12,030 nucleotides of DNA. Origin: Candidatus Heimdallarchaeota archaeon (GTDB taxonomy: Archaea; Asgardarchaeota; Heimdallarchaeia; Heimdallarchaeales; Heimdallarchaeaceae). This document shows positions 4,982-11,875 of this stretch, piece after piece. The position numbers and the translations under genes are program-made. Location of the stretch: positions 1 to 12,030 of the forward strand of contig JAEOTK010000163.1 of the NCBI GenBank assembly GCA_016839875.1, in the 5' to 3' direction. The notes under the pieces are model-generated. The model was not told the DNA's origin and searched no databases. It saw nothing but the letters and a program-made list of their open reading frames with translations. Positions within the stretch are counted from its first letter, which is position 1, and every line of letters begins with the position of its first letter.

Positions 4982-7788
4982 TTCTTCCAAGCCTCCTTAA
5001 TATCTCTGAATAGGATTCGAGATTCTCCTGTTCGTAGTTTTTGCAGTTGTCTTCTGAAGAGGAAGAGAGAACCAATAGCTACAACTAATAATATCCCACC
5101 AATTGAAAGTCTATATGGAACAGTTAGAGTTTCAAATAATCCCCAAAACTTGAAACCTGCCATAAGAGCTATTCCACAAATGAATGTGAAAATCATGAAC
5201 AGGAGCAGTACTAGTCGGAGAAAGTTTGTTGCTACATAATGAGTAACAGTCTTTATTGTTAACCAGACAGTCTCGAATACATTCTCAAACCATTTGATAA
5301 TTCCTAATACAAATTTCTTGAGTCCTTTGTATATAGATTTCCACACAGCTACTCTTGTAAATATCAGACTTACAGGAATTACTATGAATCCAATGATAGT
5401 GAAGATTCTTTCAGTTTCTATTGGTGCATTATTATACCCATGATAGACAAGATAGATCCCTGCAGCTACTCCTAACAGTCTAAGAAATTCCTTAAGGATT
5501 CTCAACCAGTGAGTTGCCATAAATTCTAAAATAGCTTTTATTGCATTCCAGAACTTAGTTAGGATAAGTTTGAAGAAATTGTATATCCCTTTGAATGATC
5601 TGTAAAAGATATCAACTGCAATGAACTTGATAGCTTTCCAGATGCTTAGATAGTGATGAACTATTAGATATACTCCACAACCTACCAAAATTATTATTGT
5701 TAATAATTCGAGTATATCCCATCTTATTGAGAAGAAGATGATAGCGACTATAGCCGCAATATCCAAAGTATAGAGGATCACTTTAACCCAATGTTTTGCA
5801 AGGAATTTCAGTAAAGCAATTGTTTTCAATACAATGAATTTGATTGGTTTGTAGAATATTGCTTTGAATATTTCCCAAGATGCTTCGATGAATTGTTTGA
5901 TAAATTCAAATATTGGTTGTAGGAAGAATCTACGTAGAACTAGCTGAATTAATAATATAACTGCAAAACCTATCCAAGCGAAATTAGCTTCATTAAAGTT
6001 AACTGCAACAGCTGGGAAGGTGAGATCACCCCATGCCCATACAATAAAGAATACTCCTAATGCACAAACAATCAATCGTCCAATTTCTATAAGTACTTTG
6101 ACATGATATTTAATGAAAAATTCCTTGATTGCAATCATTAAATTTCTGAAAATTATCGCTAATTTGGTAAAAACACGTCTCAAAAACCTCAGAACAAATT
6201 TCCTAATTATAATTTCGGCAAAGAGAATAATAATAACTCCTGCAAAAATTGGTAGATAGGTCCAAACCATAAGGATTATACTGACTACAACAATAGCTAA
6301 TCTCAAAATCTCGAAAAGGATTCTCTTATAGTGAATTTTGACAAATTCCCAGATTCTGATAAACATTCTTTTGATGCTATCCCATATAAATTTAAACAAT
6401 CTATAGAAGAAAAGACCTATCTCTATGAAGGCTCGTTTGAAGAATTTTAGAACCTTTAATGGATTGACTATTACCCAAGCAAAAACAATCCCAAATAAAC
6501 CAATAGAAAGAAAGGAAATATCTACTCCGTCCCAACCAACATCAAAGTAGTATGTTCTAACCAGACTTATTGTTACTAAACAAGCTCCCAAGAATCGGAT
6601 AAACAGTGTTTTGTGTCTCAAAATCCAAATCCATACGCGTTTCCTAGATAGTATTTGAGCAGAAATTGCAACTAGTAATCCTGCTGAAAATTGTAACCAG
6701 TAATAGAGCGGATTCATGGGGATTCTGAAAGTTGTCATTCCTATTATCACTAAAATTAAAAATATTAATCTGATAAATTCGAGAAGGATCTGTTTTTTAT
6801 ATTTCTTAACAAATTCTACAATTGATTTAATTAATGATACAAGAGCATTGTACAAACCGACTACAATCACTTTTCTTGAAAAAATTTGACTTATTATAAT
6901 TACAGCTATACCAATCCATATGAAATTTGATTCATTAAATCGGCTGGCTACAGCTTCAAAAGTAAGATATCCAGCTCCCCACACAATTAGAAAAATCCCC
7001 AAACCAACACCGATTAATCTTGATGTTTCCTTTGTAAAAATTAACCAATGTTTCTTGAGGAATTCGAAAATACTAACAAAGAACCTTTTGATTGTTTTTC
7101 CAATGAACACCAGTAGACTATAAACTATATCTACTGCAATGAACTTGATCACTCTCCAAATTCGCTTTGCATGATGAACAATAAGATAGATTATTGCAAC
7201 ACCTATTGGTATCCAAGAAAAGTATTCAAGCCAGTCCCATCTTATAGAAAATGCAATTATTAGTGCGATAGACAATATATCAAGAGTATAGAGGAGGATA
7301 GATTTCCAGTGTTTTCTTATGAATTTGGCAACGACAACAAGAGCTTTCCAGATGTATTTGAGAGGAGTAATAAAGAGATTCCAAAGCCATTGGTCAATTA
7401 GTGTTAGCTCCGTGAATATTCCAATAGCAATTGATCCAATACCCCAATATATGAACAATGTTTCTCCTAATAAATCGGAAAGAAATTGGTTCCCAAAGTC
7501 TATCTCTTTACTTAATGAAGCAAGAACAAGAACAAAACCAACAACAATGAGAAGGATTCCGAGTTGGACTCTCTTCTCAATTGTATAATTATACCTTAGC
7601 ATTTGAAAAGCAATATAGAAGATAATAACTAATGAGGTTATGATTAAAGTAATAATGAAAATACTGTTGATTAGTTCTATGTCAAGAATAAAAGAAAGGA
7701 TTGTTATTGCTACAATTAAAACAAGGAAAAGATAATAAAATAAATTTGAAATCACGTCATGCGTAATTTTCTTCTTCTCTACTTCCAT
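4978..7788 (-). CDS. Large modular polytopic membrane protein (936 aa) with about nine two-helix repeats
   Basis: I recognise no characterised family. After an N-terminal group of about four hydrophobic segments (15-130), the protein repeats a module of roughly 75-105 residues: a basic, aromatic amphipathic helix ending in a motif like (K/H)HWxxIL, then two hydrophobic helices. Modules begin near 143, 236, 320, 392, 474, 548, 653, 745 and 839. The module at 156-223 matches 662-729 without gaps (39 of 68 identical by hand count; shared SIRWD, YLIVHH, IKFIAVDI). The segment 257-301 matches 571-615 (28 of 45; shared LTF.AVA..FNE.NF.WIG.AVI). In total roughly 18-20 membrane segments are expected. 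The long amphipathic basic helices probably lie on the cytoplasmic face. The RING-protein gene that follows has the same kind of helix-plus-hairpin modules, so the two products are probably related and may assemble together. A TATA box 26 bp upstream implies a leaderless mRNA. Confidence 0.85.
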   Translation of the reverse strand: MEVEKKKITHDVISNLFYYLFLVLIVAITILSFILDIELINSIFIITLIITSLVIIFYIAFQMLRYNYTIEKRVQLGILLIVVGFVLVLASLSKEIDFGNQFLSDLLGETLFIYWGIGSIAIGIFTELTLIDQWLWNLFITPLKYIWKALVVVAKFIRKHWKSILLYTLDILSIALIIAFSIRWDWLEYFSWIPIGVAIIYLIVHHAKRIWRVIKFIAVDIVYSLLVFIGKTIKRFFVSIFEFLKKHWLIFTKETSRLIGVGLGIFLIVWGAGYLTFEAVASRFNESNFIWIGIAVIIISQIFSRKVIVVGLYNALVSLIKSIVEFVKKYKKQILLEFIRLIFLILVIIGMTTFRIPMNPLYYWLQFSAGLLVAISAQILSRKRVWIWILRHKTLFIRFLGACLVTISLVRTYYFDVGWDGVDISFLSIGLFGIVFAWVIVNPLKVLKFFKRAFIEIGLFFYRLFKFIWDSIKRMFIRIWEFVKIHYKRILFEILRLAIVVVSIILMVWTYLPIFAGVIIILFAEIIIRKFVLRFLRRVFTKLAIIFRNLMIAIKEFFIKYHVKVLIEIGRLIVCALGVFFIVWAWGDLTFPAVAVNFNEANFAWIGFAVILLIQLVLRRFFLQPIFEFIKQFIEASWEIFKAIFYKPIKFIVLKTIALLKFLAKHWVKVILYTLDIAAIVAIIFFSIRWDILELLTIIILVGCGVYLIVHHYLSIWKAIKFIAVDIFYRSFKGIYNFFKLILTKFWNAIKAILEFMATHWLRILKEFLRLLGVAAGIYLVYHGYNNAPIETERIFTIIGFIVIPVSLIFTRVAVWKSIYKGLKKFVLGIIKWFENVFETVWLTIKTVTHYVATNFLRLVLLLFMIFTFICGIALMAGFKFWGLFETLTVPYRLSIGGILLVVAIGSLFLFRRQLQKLRTGESRILFRDIKEAWKK
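4992..4998 (-). promoter_or_regulatory. Shine-Dalgarno site AAGGAGG that decides the start of the RING-protein gene
   Basis: AAGGAGG on the minus strand lies inside the last codons of the 936-residue gene, 10 nt before the ATG at 4981. The spacing rules out the upstream in-frame TTG at 4990 and supports coupled translation through the ATGA overlap. Confidence 0.8.
5602..5805 (-). repeat. Module A copy 2 of the 936-residue membrane protein
   Basis: This segment encodes residues 662-729 and is the diverged, gap-free duplicate of 7120-7323. The 17-base run at 5615-5631 is identical to 7133-7149, exactly 1518 bp away, and encodes the invariant KFIAV segment. Confidence 0.75.
5944..6078 (-). repeat. 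Module B copy 2 of the 936-residue membrane protein
   Basis: This segment encodes residues 571-615 and matches 257-301 at an offset of 314 residues without gaps. It is a different module type from A, with a conserved polar loop (FNE.NF) between its two hydrophobic helices. Confidence 0.7.
6886..7020 (-). repeat. Module B copy 1 of the 936-residue membrane protein
   Basis: This segment encodes residues 257-301 and is the partner of 5944-6078. Here module A precedes B, whereas in the second half B precedes A, so the protein did not arise by one simple duplication of a half. Confidence 0.7.
7120..7323 (-). repeat. Module A copy 1 of the 936-residue membrane protein
   Basis: This segment encodes residues 156-223 and is the partner of 5602-5805. 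The conserved features are KHW, LYTLDI, SIRWD, YLIVHH, IW and IKFIAVDI. Confidence 0.75.
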
Positions 7789-7810
7789 CCATAAAAACTA
7801 CCATGAATAT

Positions 7811-7818
7811 TATATAAA
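7811..7818 (-). promoter_or_regulatory. TATA box of the membrane/RING operon
   Basis: The minus strand reads TTTATATA, centred about 26 bp from the A of the ATG at 7788. No Shine-Dalgarno site is visible, so the first gene is probably leaderless, whereas the second uses a strong internal AAGGAGG. Confidence 0.65.
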
Positions 7819-7842
7819 AGTATTCACCAACTTGAATCAAAT

Positions 7843-8535
7843 TTATTGGAAATAGTCTAATATTCTATCCTTATCAACTGGTTCTAAATCATCTATTCCA
7901 AGAAGATCTTCTAGATTGAGAGTGTTCCAGAAAATACATTGTTCATGATGCCATTTATAACTCAAGTGTTCCTCATAATAAGATGGTTCCCCAATTCTTA
8001 CACTGTTTTTTTCAATCTTGATTCCACATGATCTACAAGTAGATCTACTGCTTTTTGCATATTCAACTTTCCAGAACTCCTCTTTATCATAAAGTGTCAG
8101 TTTGGATGTTTCTCCTTCAAGAATATCATTAATTAGAGTGAAAGGATCCTGATCAGCTAGTATTTTTTCTGTAATCTTAAGATGAAAAGTATCATGACTA
8201 CTCATAAGAAAAGCAAGACGAGCTGGTTTTCCTTCAACTAATTCCTTTTCTATTTTAATTTTCGGAGGAAAGATGTTCTTATCCAAAATATACTCTGCAC
8301 ATGCTTTAGACATAACTGAACTTAATTCTCTTTTATTCATAGGTTGAAATTTGTTTTTTTCCACAATACCATATGTTGTTTGAATGACTGTTCTGTCTAT
8401 ATCTTCAATATATTCTCTCTCCTTAATAACAACAAAAGAACCATGTGGAATGCTTTCTTCTATATTACTAATATCGAAAGTAAGAGGATCAACATAGTAT
8501 CCCCACTCATTTTCAGAATCTAGATGCATTTTCAA
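7843..8535 (-). CDS. Protein with C-terminal PARP-type zinc finger
   Basis: 230 residues. The N-terminal about 150 residues (PLTFDISNIEESIPHGSFVV and following) match nothing I recognise and contain no membrane segment. Residues 155-228 form a PARP-type zinc finger: WKVEYAKSSRSTCRSCG at 155-171 closely resembles the first finger of human PARP1 (RVEYAKSGRASCKKC), followed by VRIG and W195-H-H197-E-Q-C200-x-F-W, giving ligands C167, C170, H197 and C200, and then an acidic tail (EDLLGIDDLEPVDKDRI) like those after the fingers of PARP1 and DNA ligase III. In those proteins the finger recognises DNA breaks. No catalytic PARP or ligase domain is present. The TTG start at 8535 is chosen because AAAGGTG ends 7 nt upstream; an ATG at 8529 is 13 nt away. 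It follows the ferritin-like gene by 68 bp. Confidence 0.82.
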   Translation of the reverse strand: MKMHLDSENEWGYYVDPLTFDISNIEESIPHGSFVVIKEREYIEDIDRTVIQTTYGIVEKNKFQPMNKRELSSVMSKACAEYILDKNIFPPKIKIEKELVEGKPARLAFLMSSHDTFHLKITEKILADQDPFTLINDILEGETSKLTLYDKEEFWKVEYAKSSRSTCRSCGIKIEKNSVRIGEPSYYEEHLSYKWHHEQCIFWNTLNLEDLLGIDDLEPVDKDRILDYFQ

Positions 8536-8542
8536 GTAGATA

Positions 8543-8549
8543 CACCTTT
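8543..8549 (-). promoter_or_regulatory. Shine-Dalgarno site AAAGGTG deciding a TTG start
   Basis: AAAGGTG on the minus strand ends 7 nt before the TTG at 8535 and 13 nt before the in-frame ATG at 8529. The ferritin-like gene next door has GGTG 8 nt before its ATG, so the TTG spacing is the more consistent one. Confidence 0.5.
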
Positions 8550-8603
8550 AATAAAAGAGAAAGAAGAAGAAGTATCTAAACTTTTCCAGAAATGTATAAA
8601 GAA

Positions 8604-9080
8604 CTATCCTCCAGGAGTACCTTTAGAGAACGAATCTCCCCAGATATATTCCCAGATATCTTCTTCAATAAGAGTCTCCTTTTCAACAAGCGTTTTATGG
8701 ATCCATCTTAGAAGCTCATGATGTCTAATTTCATCCTCATAGATAGTTTTTATTATAATTTTCTCTCTACTATCCAATGTTTTCTCTAGCAATTCTTTGT
8801 ATTTCTGAATTGCTTCAGCTTCAAGCTCCAAATGCAGTTTCAGGCTTTCTCCCACTTCATCAGATATGGTTTCATCTATACCAGGTGATGGACCTGTAAG
8901 TCTTGCAATTAAAGCATTAAGCATATTTTCATGTTTTTCTGAATCGTTAATAACAGATAGTAACATCTCCCTAACTAGAACGTTATCAATACCTTTGACT
9001 GATTGATAAGCTGTTTTTACAATTTTTTTCTCAATTTCTATCTGTTTTTGGAAAAAATCCAACTTTTCTTCTTTATTCAT
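8604..9080 (-). CDS. Ferritin-like / rubrerythrin-like four-helix protein
   Basis: 158 residues forming four predicted helices (about 3-30, 33-60, 76-101, 104-132), typical of small archaeal ferritin-like proteins that bind a di-iron centre or store or detoxify metal. Candidate ligands are E15 or E17 in helix 1, H50 in helix 2 (DSEKHE), E87 or E89 in helix 3 and E117-x2-H120 in helix 4 (EDEIRHH). The first ExxH motif is imperfect: Ser47 stands where Glu is expected, so metal binding at that site may be altered or may use D46 or E48. There is no rubredoxin domain and no signal peptide. The ATG at 9080 has GGTG 8 nt upstream and a TATA box about 45 bp upstream. The gene is divergent from the first zinc-ribbon membrane gene and may be co-transcribed with the PARP-finger gene after it. 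Confidence 0.75.
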   Translation of the reverse strand: MNKEEKLDFFQKQIEIEKKIVKTAYQSVKGIDNVLVREMLLSVINDSEKHENMLNALIARLTGPSPGIDETISDEVGESLKLHLELEAEAIQKYKELLEKTLDSREKIIIKTIYEDEIRHHELLRWIHKTLVEKETLIEEDIWEYIWGDSFSKGTPGG

Positions 9081-9121
9081 ATTGTTTGCACCGTAGTTGC
9101 TAAGGAAAATTAAACAATCAT

Positions 9122-9129
9122 TATTTAAA
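9122..9129 (-). promoter_or_regulatory. TATA box of the ferritin-like gene
   Basis: The minus strand reads TTTAAATA about 45 bp from the ATG at 9080, predicting a leader of about 20 nt that contains the GGTG site at 9089-9092. Confidence 0.5.
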
Positions 9130-9190
9130 GATTTTATTGAGTACAGAAAAAAAAATTAATCATTTATTAATCAAAATTGGAATAATTACA

Positions 9191-9198
9191 TTTATAAT
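9191..9198 (+). promoter_or_regulatory. TATA box of the first zinc-ribbon membrane gene
   Basis: TTTATAAT is centred 33 bp before the TTG at 9228, the same distance as in the second paralog. The leader would be only about 8 nt, and no Shine-Dalgarno site is present. Confidence 0.5.
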
Positions 9199-9227
9199 CA
9201 ACTTAAAACATATTTTCTCCGATATAA

Positions 9228-10037
9228 TTGACAACTGCTGCATATAGCTATCAAAACAGAATAAGTGGAAATTTAAGAAACAGTGGTATATTCTTTATTG
9301 TTGCTGGATCTATATCATTTATTATTAATCTACTTAGTCTATGGTTCTATATTGGATGGTTTGGACTATTTAGAGAAATTCTCGGAATTATTGCTCTGAT
9401 TCTACTAATTATTGCAATTGGTTCAATGAATATTTTGTTACCTCAAGAAAAAGATGAAATTGAATCTTCAAGAAGATGGCTATTAATATGGGTTGTTCTA
9501 GGTTTTGCGTGGTCTTTCGGTTATCTAATTCACCCACTTGTCTCAGTGAGTTTGCTGGTTCTTTCAGTGATTGCTAGGATTTTTGCGTTAATCAAGTTAA
9601 ACATTGTTTTCCAAACTCTGGGTGATAATTTTCAAAGACAAGAAAGGTTTGATTCTTGGATTTTTCCATTGTATGGGTTCTTTGGTATTGTTGCAATTGT
9701 GCCAAGCATATTTGCTTCATTAGCTCTAGGAGAATACTATACTTTACCTAGTATTACTTTAACTATTGTAGGAATAGGAATAAGTTCAATTAACTTGCTA
9801 ATACTCATTGGAGTAGGAATAATCTTAATCCAAAATTCTCAGAAAATATTAAGGATTACTCTAACAGCTATACCAGGTGTACCATATGCTCCTCCAATAC
9901 ATCATAAACCAATCAGTACCCAATCAGGTCCAGTAAAAGAAGTTCAACAACCTGAAAAAAGATTCTGTGAAAATTGTGGAGCCAAAGTAAACTTAGATGA
10001 AAGATTCTGCCAAAATTGTGGTCATAGCCTAAGATAG
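9228..10037 (+). CDS. Six-helix membrane protein with C-terminal zinc ribbon (paralog 1)
   Basis: 269 residues of unknown function. About six membrane segments lie near 19-41, 48-71, 84-102, 104-125, 146-167 and 175-203, followed by a Pro-rich cytoplasmic linker and a C-terminal treble-ligand zinc ribbon CENC...CQNC (C247, C250, C261, C264). The overall layout resembles archaeal DUF996-type membrane proteins fused to a ribbon, but I am not sure of that assignment. The start is a TTG. It is supported by comparison with the next two genes: in all three the Gly that begins the GIF(F/L)I motif is residue 20. A nearby TATA box fits a nearly leaderless mRNA. The gene stands divergent from the ferritin-like gene across 147 bp. 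Confidence 0.8.
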   Translation: MTTAAYSYQNRISGNLRNSGIFFIVAGSISFIINLLSLWFYIGWFGLFREILGIIALILLIIAIGSMNILLPQEKDEIESSRRWLLIWVVLGFAWSFGYLIHPLVSVSLLVLSVIARIFALIKLNIVFQTLGDNFQRQERFDSWIFPLYGFFGIVAIVPSIFASLALGEYYTLPSITLTIVGIGISSINLLILIGVGIILIQNSQKILRITLTAIPGVPYAPPIHHKPISTQSGPVKEVQQPEKRFCENCGAKVNLDERFCQNCGHSLR

Positions 10038-10047
10038 CAATGAAATT

Positions 10048-10069
10048 CTGTTTCTATTTTCTTTTCTAC
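10048..10069 (+). terminator. Pyrimidine-rich terminator between paralogs 1 and 2
   Basis: A stretch of T and C (CTGTTTCTATTTTCTTTTCTAC) begins 10 bp after the stop at 10037 and precedes the next TATA box. It has no hairpin. T-rich tracts of this sort can terminate archaeal transcription. Confidence 0.35.
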
Positions 10070-10078
10070 TCAAAAAGA

Positions 10079-10086
10079 TTATATAG
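10079..10086 (+). promoter_or_regulatory. TATA box of paralog 2
   Basis: TTATATAG lies 33 bp before the ATG at 10116. The upstream block CAAAAAGAT (10071-10079) is nearly repeated before paralog 3 (CAAAAAAGAT at 10899-10908), suggesting that the promoter was duplicated with the gene. Confidence 0.6.
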
Positions 10087-10115
10087 AATAAGGATAAAAT
10101 TTACTGTGACCTAGC

Positions 10116-10865
10116 ATGGAGCTCAACGCTCAAAATCAATTAATCAGTTCTTATATATTTCTCAGACTTGCAGGCATTTTTTTGATTGTAAGAGTGATGT
10201 TAATGCCTCCAACAAGAGTTGTTTTCATTAGTTTCTTTAGTCCGCCTTTTCTCATAGTATCTGCTGTGTTGTTAATGATTTTCTTCGTGAAAATTAATAC
10301 TCTGGGAACAAGTAAAACTAGCCATATCATAACAGCACAAGTTTTTGTTTCTATTTGGACCGTGTTAGTAGTTTTAGGGGTATATTCTATATTCTTTTAT
10401 CGTGTAAATTACATAAGATATCTAATTTTTGGATTTGCAATTGCTATAACCCAATTTATTGGTTTTTTCTTTACTAATAAAATAATAAATGAACTAGATG
10501 TACTGAGTAGCCAATTTGCTAAGATTAAGTCAGTTTCTATACTTTCTTTTGCTTCTTATGGGCTTATCGAGATAATCCCTAATTTGATTTTTCGAGTTAC
10601 TGGTTCTTATATTCCTCGTCCAATTTCCATTTTAATTTTGTTTTTTCATTTCTTATTTTCTGTTGGTGTTGGGATAGTATTCATAATAATCTCAATCAAA
10701 ATAGTAAGATCAAGAGAAATGCTTACCACATCAGTAGTTTCTATACAAGCTAGATCAGAAGTCATATCTACTAAAGTTCCACCCAAACAATTCTGCTCAA
10801 ATTGTGGATCTGGAAGAAAGGAAGAAGACAAATTCTGTCAAAGTTGTGGTCATAGTTTGAAATAG
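10116..10865 (+). CDS. Six-helix membrane protein with C-terminal zinc ribbon (paralog 2)
   Basis: 249 residues, paralogous to the following gene and more distantly to the preceding one. Membrane segments lie near 13-31, 36-58, 72-95, 101-122, 138-160 and 170-197. A short linker leads to the ribbon CSNC...CQSC (C227, C230, C241, C244). Conserved blocks shared with paralog 3 include SP.FLI.SA, AI.QF.GFFF.NK..NEL, IKS, EIIP and R.P.S. The ATG start places the GIFLI motif at residue 20, as in both paralogs. The function is unknown; the cytoplasmic ribbon suggests protein or nucleic-acid contacts. Confidence 0.82.
   Translation: MELNAQNQLISSYIFLRLAGIFLIVRVMLMPPTRVVFISFFSPPFLIVSAVLLMIFFVKINTLGTSKTSHIITAQVFVSIWTVLVVLGVYSIFFYRVNYIRYLIFGFAIAITQFIGFFFTNKIINELDVLSSQFAKIKSVSILSFASYGLIEIIPNLIFRVTGSYIPRPISILILFFHFLFSVGVGIVFIIISIKIVRSREMLTTSVVSIQARSEVISTKVPPKQFCSNCGSGRKEEDKFCQSCGHSLK
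10788..10849 (+). repeat. 62-bp near-identical zinc-ribbon segment, copy 1
   Basis: This segment matches 11684-11745 at 60 of 62 bases. The two differences (C/T at 10828, G/A at 10843) are transitions. The membrane-coding parts of the same genes have diverged far more. Confidence 0.85.
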
Positions 10866-10907
10866 AATTTCATTAGCATGACCACCATTTATTTTGTTCA
10901 AAAAAGA

Positions 10908-10913
10908 TATATA
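10908..10913 (+). promoter_or_regulatory. TATA box of paralog 3
   Basis: TATATA lies about 35 bp before the ATG at 10946, preceded by CAAAAAAGA as in the promoter of paralog 2. The leader would be about 8-10 nt. Confidence 0.6.
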
Positions 10914-10945
10914 CTTTAAAGATAAGAGATATTTTGTTGTAAAAA

Positions 10946-11761
10946 ATGGAACCTCAAGTTCAATCAGTTTTGCATAGTTCATCTCTTTATTTGAAATTAT
11001 CTGGAATCTTCTTAATTGCTGGTCAAGCTCTATCAGCCACTCCTTATATGGCTTGCATAACATGGATAAGTCCTATATTTCTAATAACATCTGCGATCTT
11101 ATTTTTACTCTCTTTTGAAAAAATGATTTTTCTAGAAATAGGTAAAACTCTCTATATTCGGATATCACAGATTTCAATGATTATTTGGGGAGTATCGTTA
11201 TCAGTTAGTGTTTTTCTTTATTTTTTTGGATATAATTTAGTTTTACTAATTATAATTGTAGTTCTAATTGCGATTTCACAATTTGGGGGTTTCTTCTTTG
11301 CAAACAAAGTATTAAATGAATTAGAACTCCATAACCTTCAATTTAAGACAATTAAATCTGCTTTTTTACTCTCATTTAGTTTCTTTGGAATTGTAGAAAT
11401 TATACCAATAATAACTTCAAGGGTACTTGGTTACAGTCTTACAAGACACCCTCTCTCTCTAACTATAAACTTATTTGGATTATTCCTTTCTATTGGAGTT
11501 GCGATAATTTTGATAATAGTTTCAAACCGAATCATTTCTAAAAAACAATATCCCGTAGAAACAGCACCTAGTCCTGTAGTAGTAGCACCTAGTCCTATAG
11601 AAGAAGCACCTAGTCCTGTAGTAGTAGCACCTAGTACTATAGAAGAAGCACCTAGGACTGTTACCACACAAGTACCACCCAAGCAATTCTGCTCAAATTG
11701 TGGATCTGGAAGAAAGGAAGAAGATAAATTCTGTCAAAATTGTGGATCATCCTTTGAGTAA
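10946..11761 (+). CDS. Six-helix membrane protein with Pro-rich repeat linker and C-terminal zinc ribbon (paralog 3)
   Basis: 271 residues. Six membrane segments lie near 13-31, 36-58, 70-94, 97-120, 138-160 and 170-195. Residues 206-238 form a Pro/Val/Glu-rich linker made of seven-residue units, APSPVVV alternating with APS(P/T)IEE. The ribbon CSNC...CQNC (C249, C252, C263, C266) closes the protein. Compared with paralog 2 the linker is about 20 residues longer, and the difference is due to the repeats. Its role is unknown. The repeated linker probably acts as a flexible spacer that holds the ribbon away from the membrane, with copy number likely to vary between strains. Each of the three paralogs has its own promoter, so they are an array rather than one operon. 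Confidence 0.82.
   Translation: MEPQVQSVLHSSSLYLKLSGIFLIAGQALSATPYMACITWISPIFLITSAILFLLSFEKMIFLEIGKTLYIRISQISMIIWGVSLSVSVFLYFFGYNLVLLIIIVVLIAISQFGGFFFANKVLNELELHNLQFKTIKSAFLLSFSFFGIVEIIPIITSRVLGYSLTRHPLSLTINLFGLFLSIGVAIILIIVSNRIISKKQYPVETAPSPVVVAPSPIEEAPSPVVVAPSTIEEAPRTVTTQVPPKQFCSNCGSGRKEEDKFCQNCGSSFE
11564..11662 (+). repeat. 21-bp in-frame minisatellite (4.7 units) in paralog 3
   Basis: Units begin at 11564, 11585, 11606, 11627 and 11648 (the last one partial), each opening with GCACCTAG. Odd units end in GTAGTAGTA and even units in ATAGAAGAA, giving a 42-bp higher-order period. The repeat keeps the reading frame. Confidence 0.92.
11684..11745 (+). repeat. 62-bp near-identical zinc-ribbon segment, copy 2
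   Basis: This is the partner of 10788-10849, 60 of 62 bases identical, encoding the ribbon of paralog 3. The similarity stops sharply after the last Cys-Gly codons. Confidence 0.85.
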
Positions 11762-11825
11762 TCCCCCTATATATTTAGAATAAGTGCTTAATGAAATTTC
11801 GATCAATATTCTATAACTAAGAATG

Positions 11826-11834
11826 TTTATTAAA
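11826..11834 (+). promoter_or_regulatory. TATA-like element of the aldo/keto reductase gene
   Basis: TTTATTAAA lies about 46 bp before the ATG at 11876, predicting a leader of about 20 nt. AAGGGG at 11858-11863 is a possible Shine-Dalgarno site, 12 nt from the start. Confidence 0.45.
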
Positions 11835-11875
11835 TTCTTTTCAACTAATAAAATCATAAGGGGATGTAATAGAAG

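Noticed and set aside
4982..4990. In-frame TTG at 4990 as the start of the RING-protein gene, adding three residues
   Set aside because: The AAGGAGG site is only 1 nt from that TTG but 10 nt from the ATG at 4981, which also gives the classic ATGA overlap.
6920..7588. Plus-strand open frames opposite the 936-residue membrane gene
   Set aside because: They are antisense to well-conserved internal repeats, and their translations have no recognisable features.
11431..11682. Open minus-strand frame with Gly-Leu-Gly-Ala repeats opposite paralog 3
   Set aside because: It is the antisense reading of the 21-bp minisatellite and membrane region; the plus-strand gene has a promoter, family members and a zinc ribbon.
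11819..11841. Short inverted repeat AAGAAT...ATTCTT after paralog 3 as a terminator
   Set aside because: A 6-bp AT-only stem is too weak to matter, and it overlaps the TATA-like element of the aldo/keto reductase gene.
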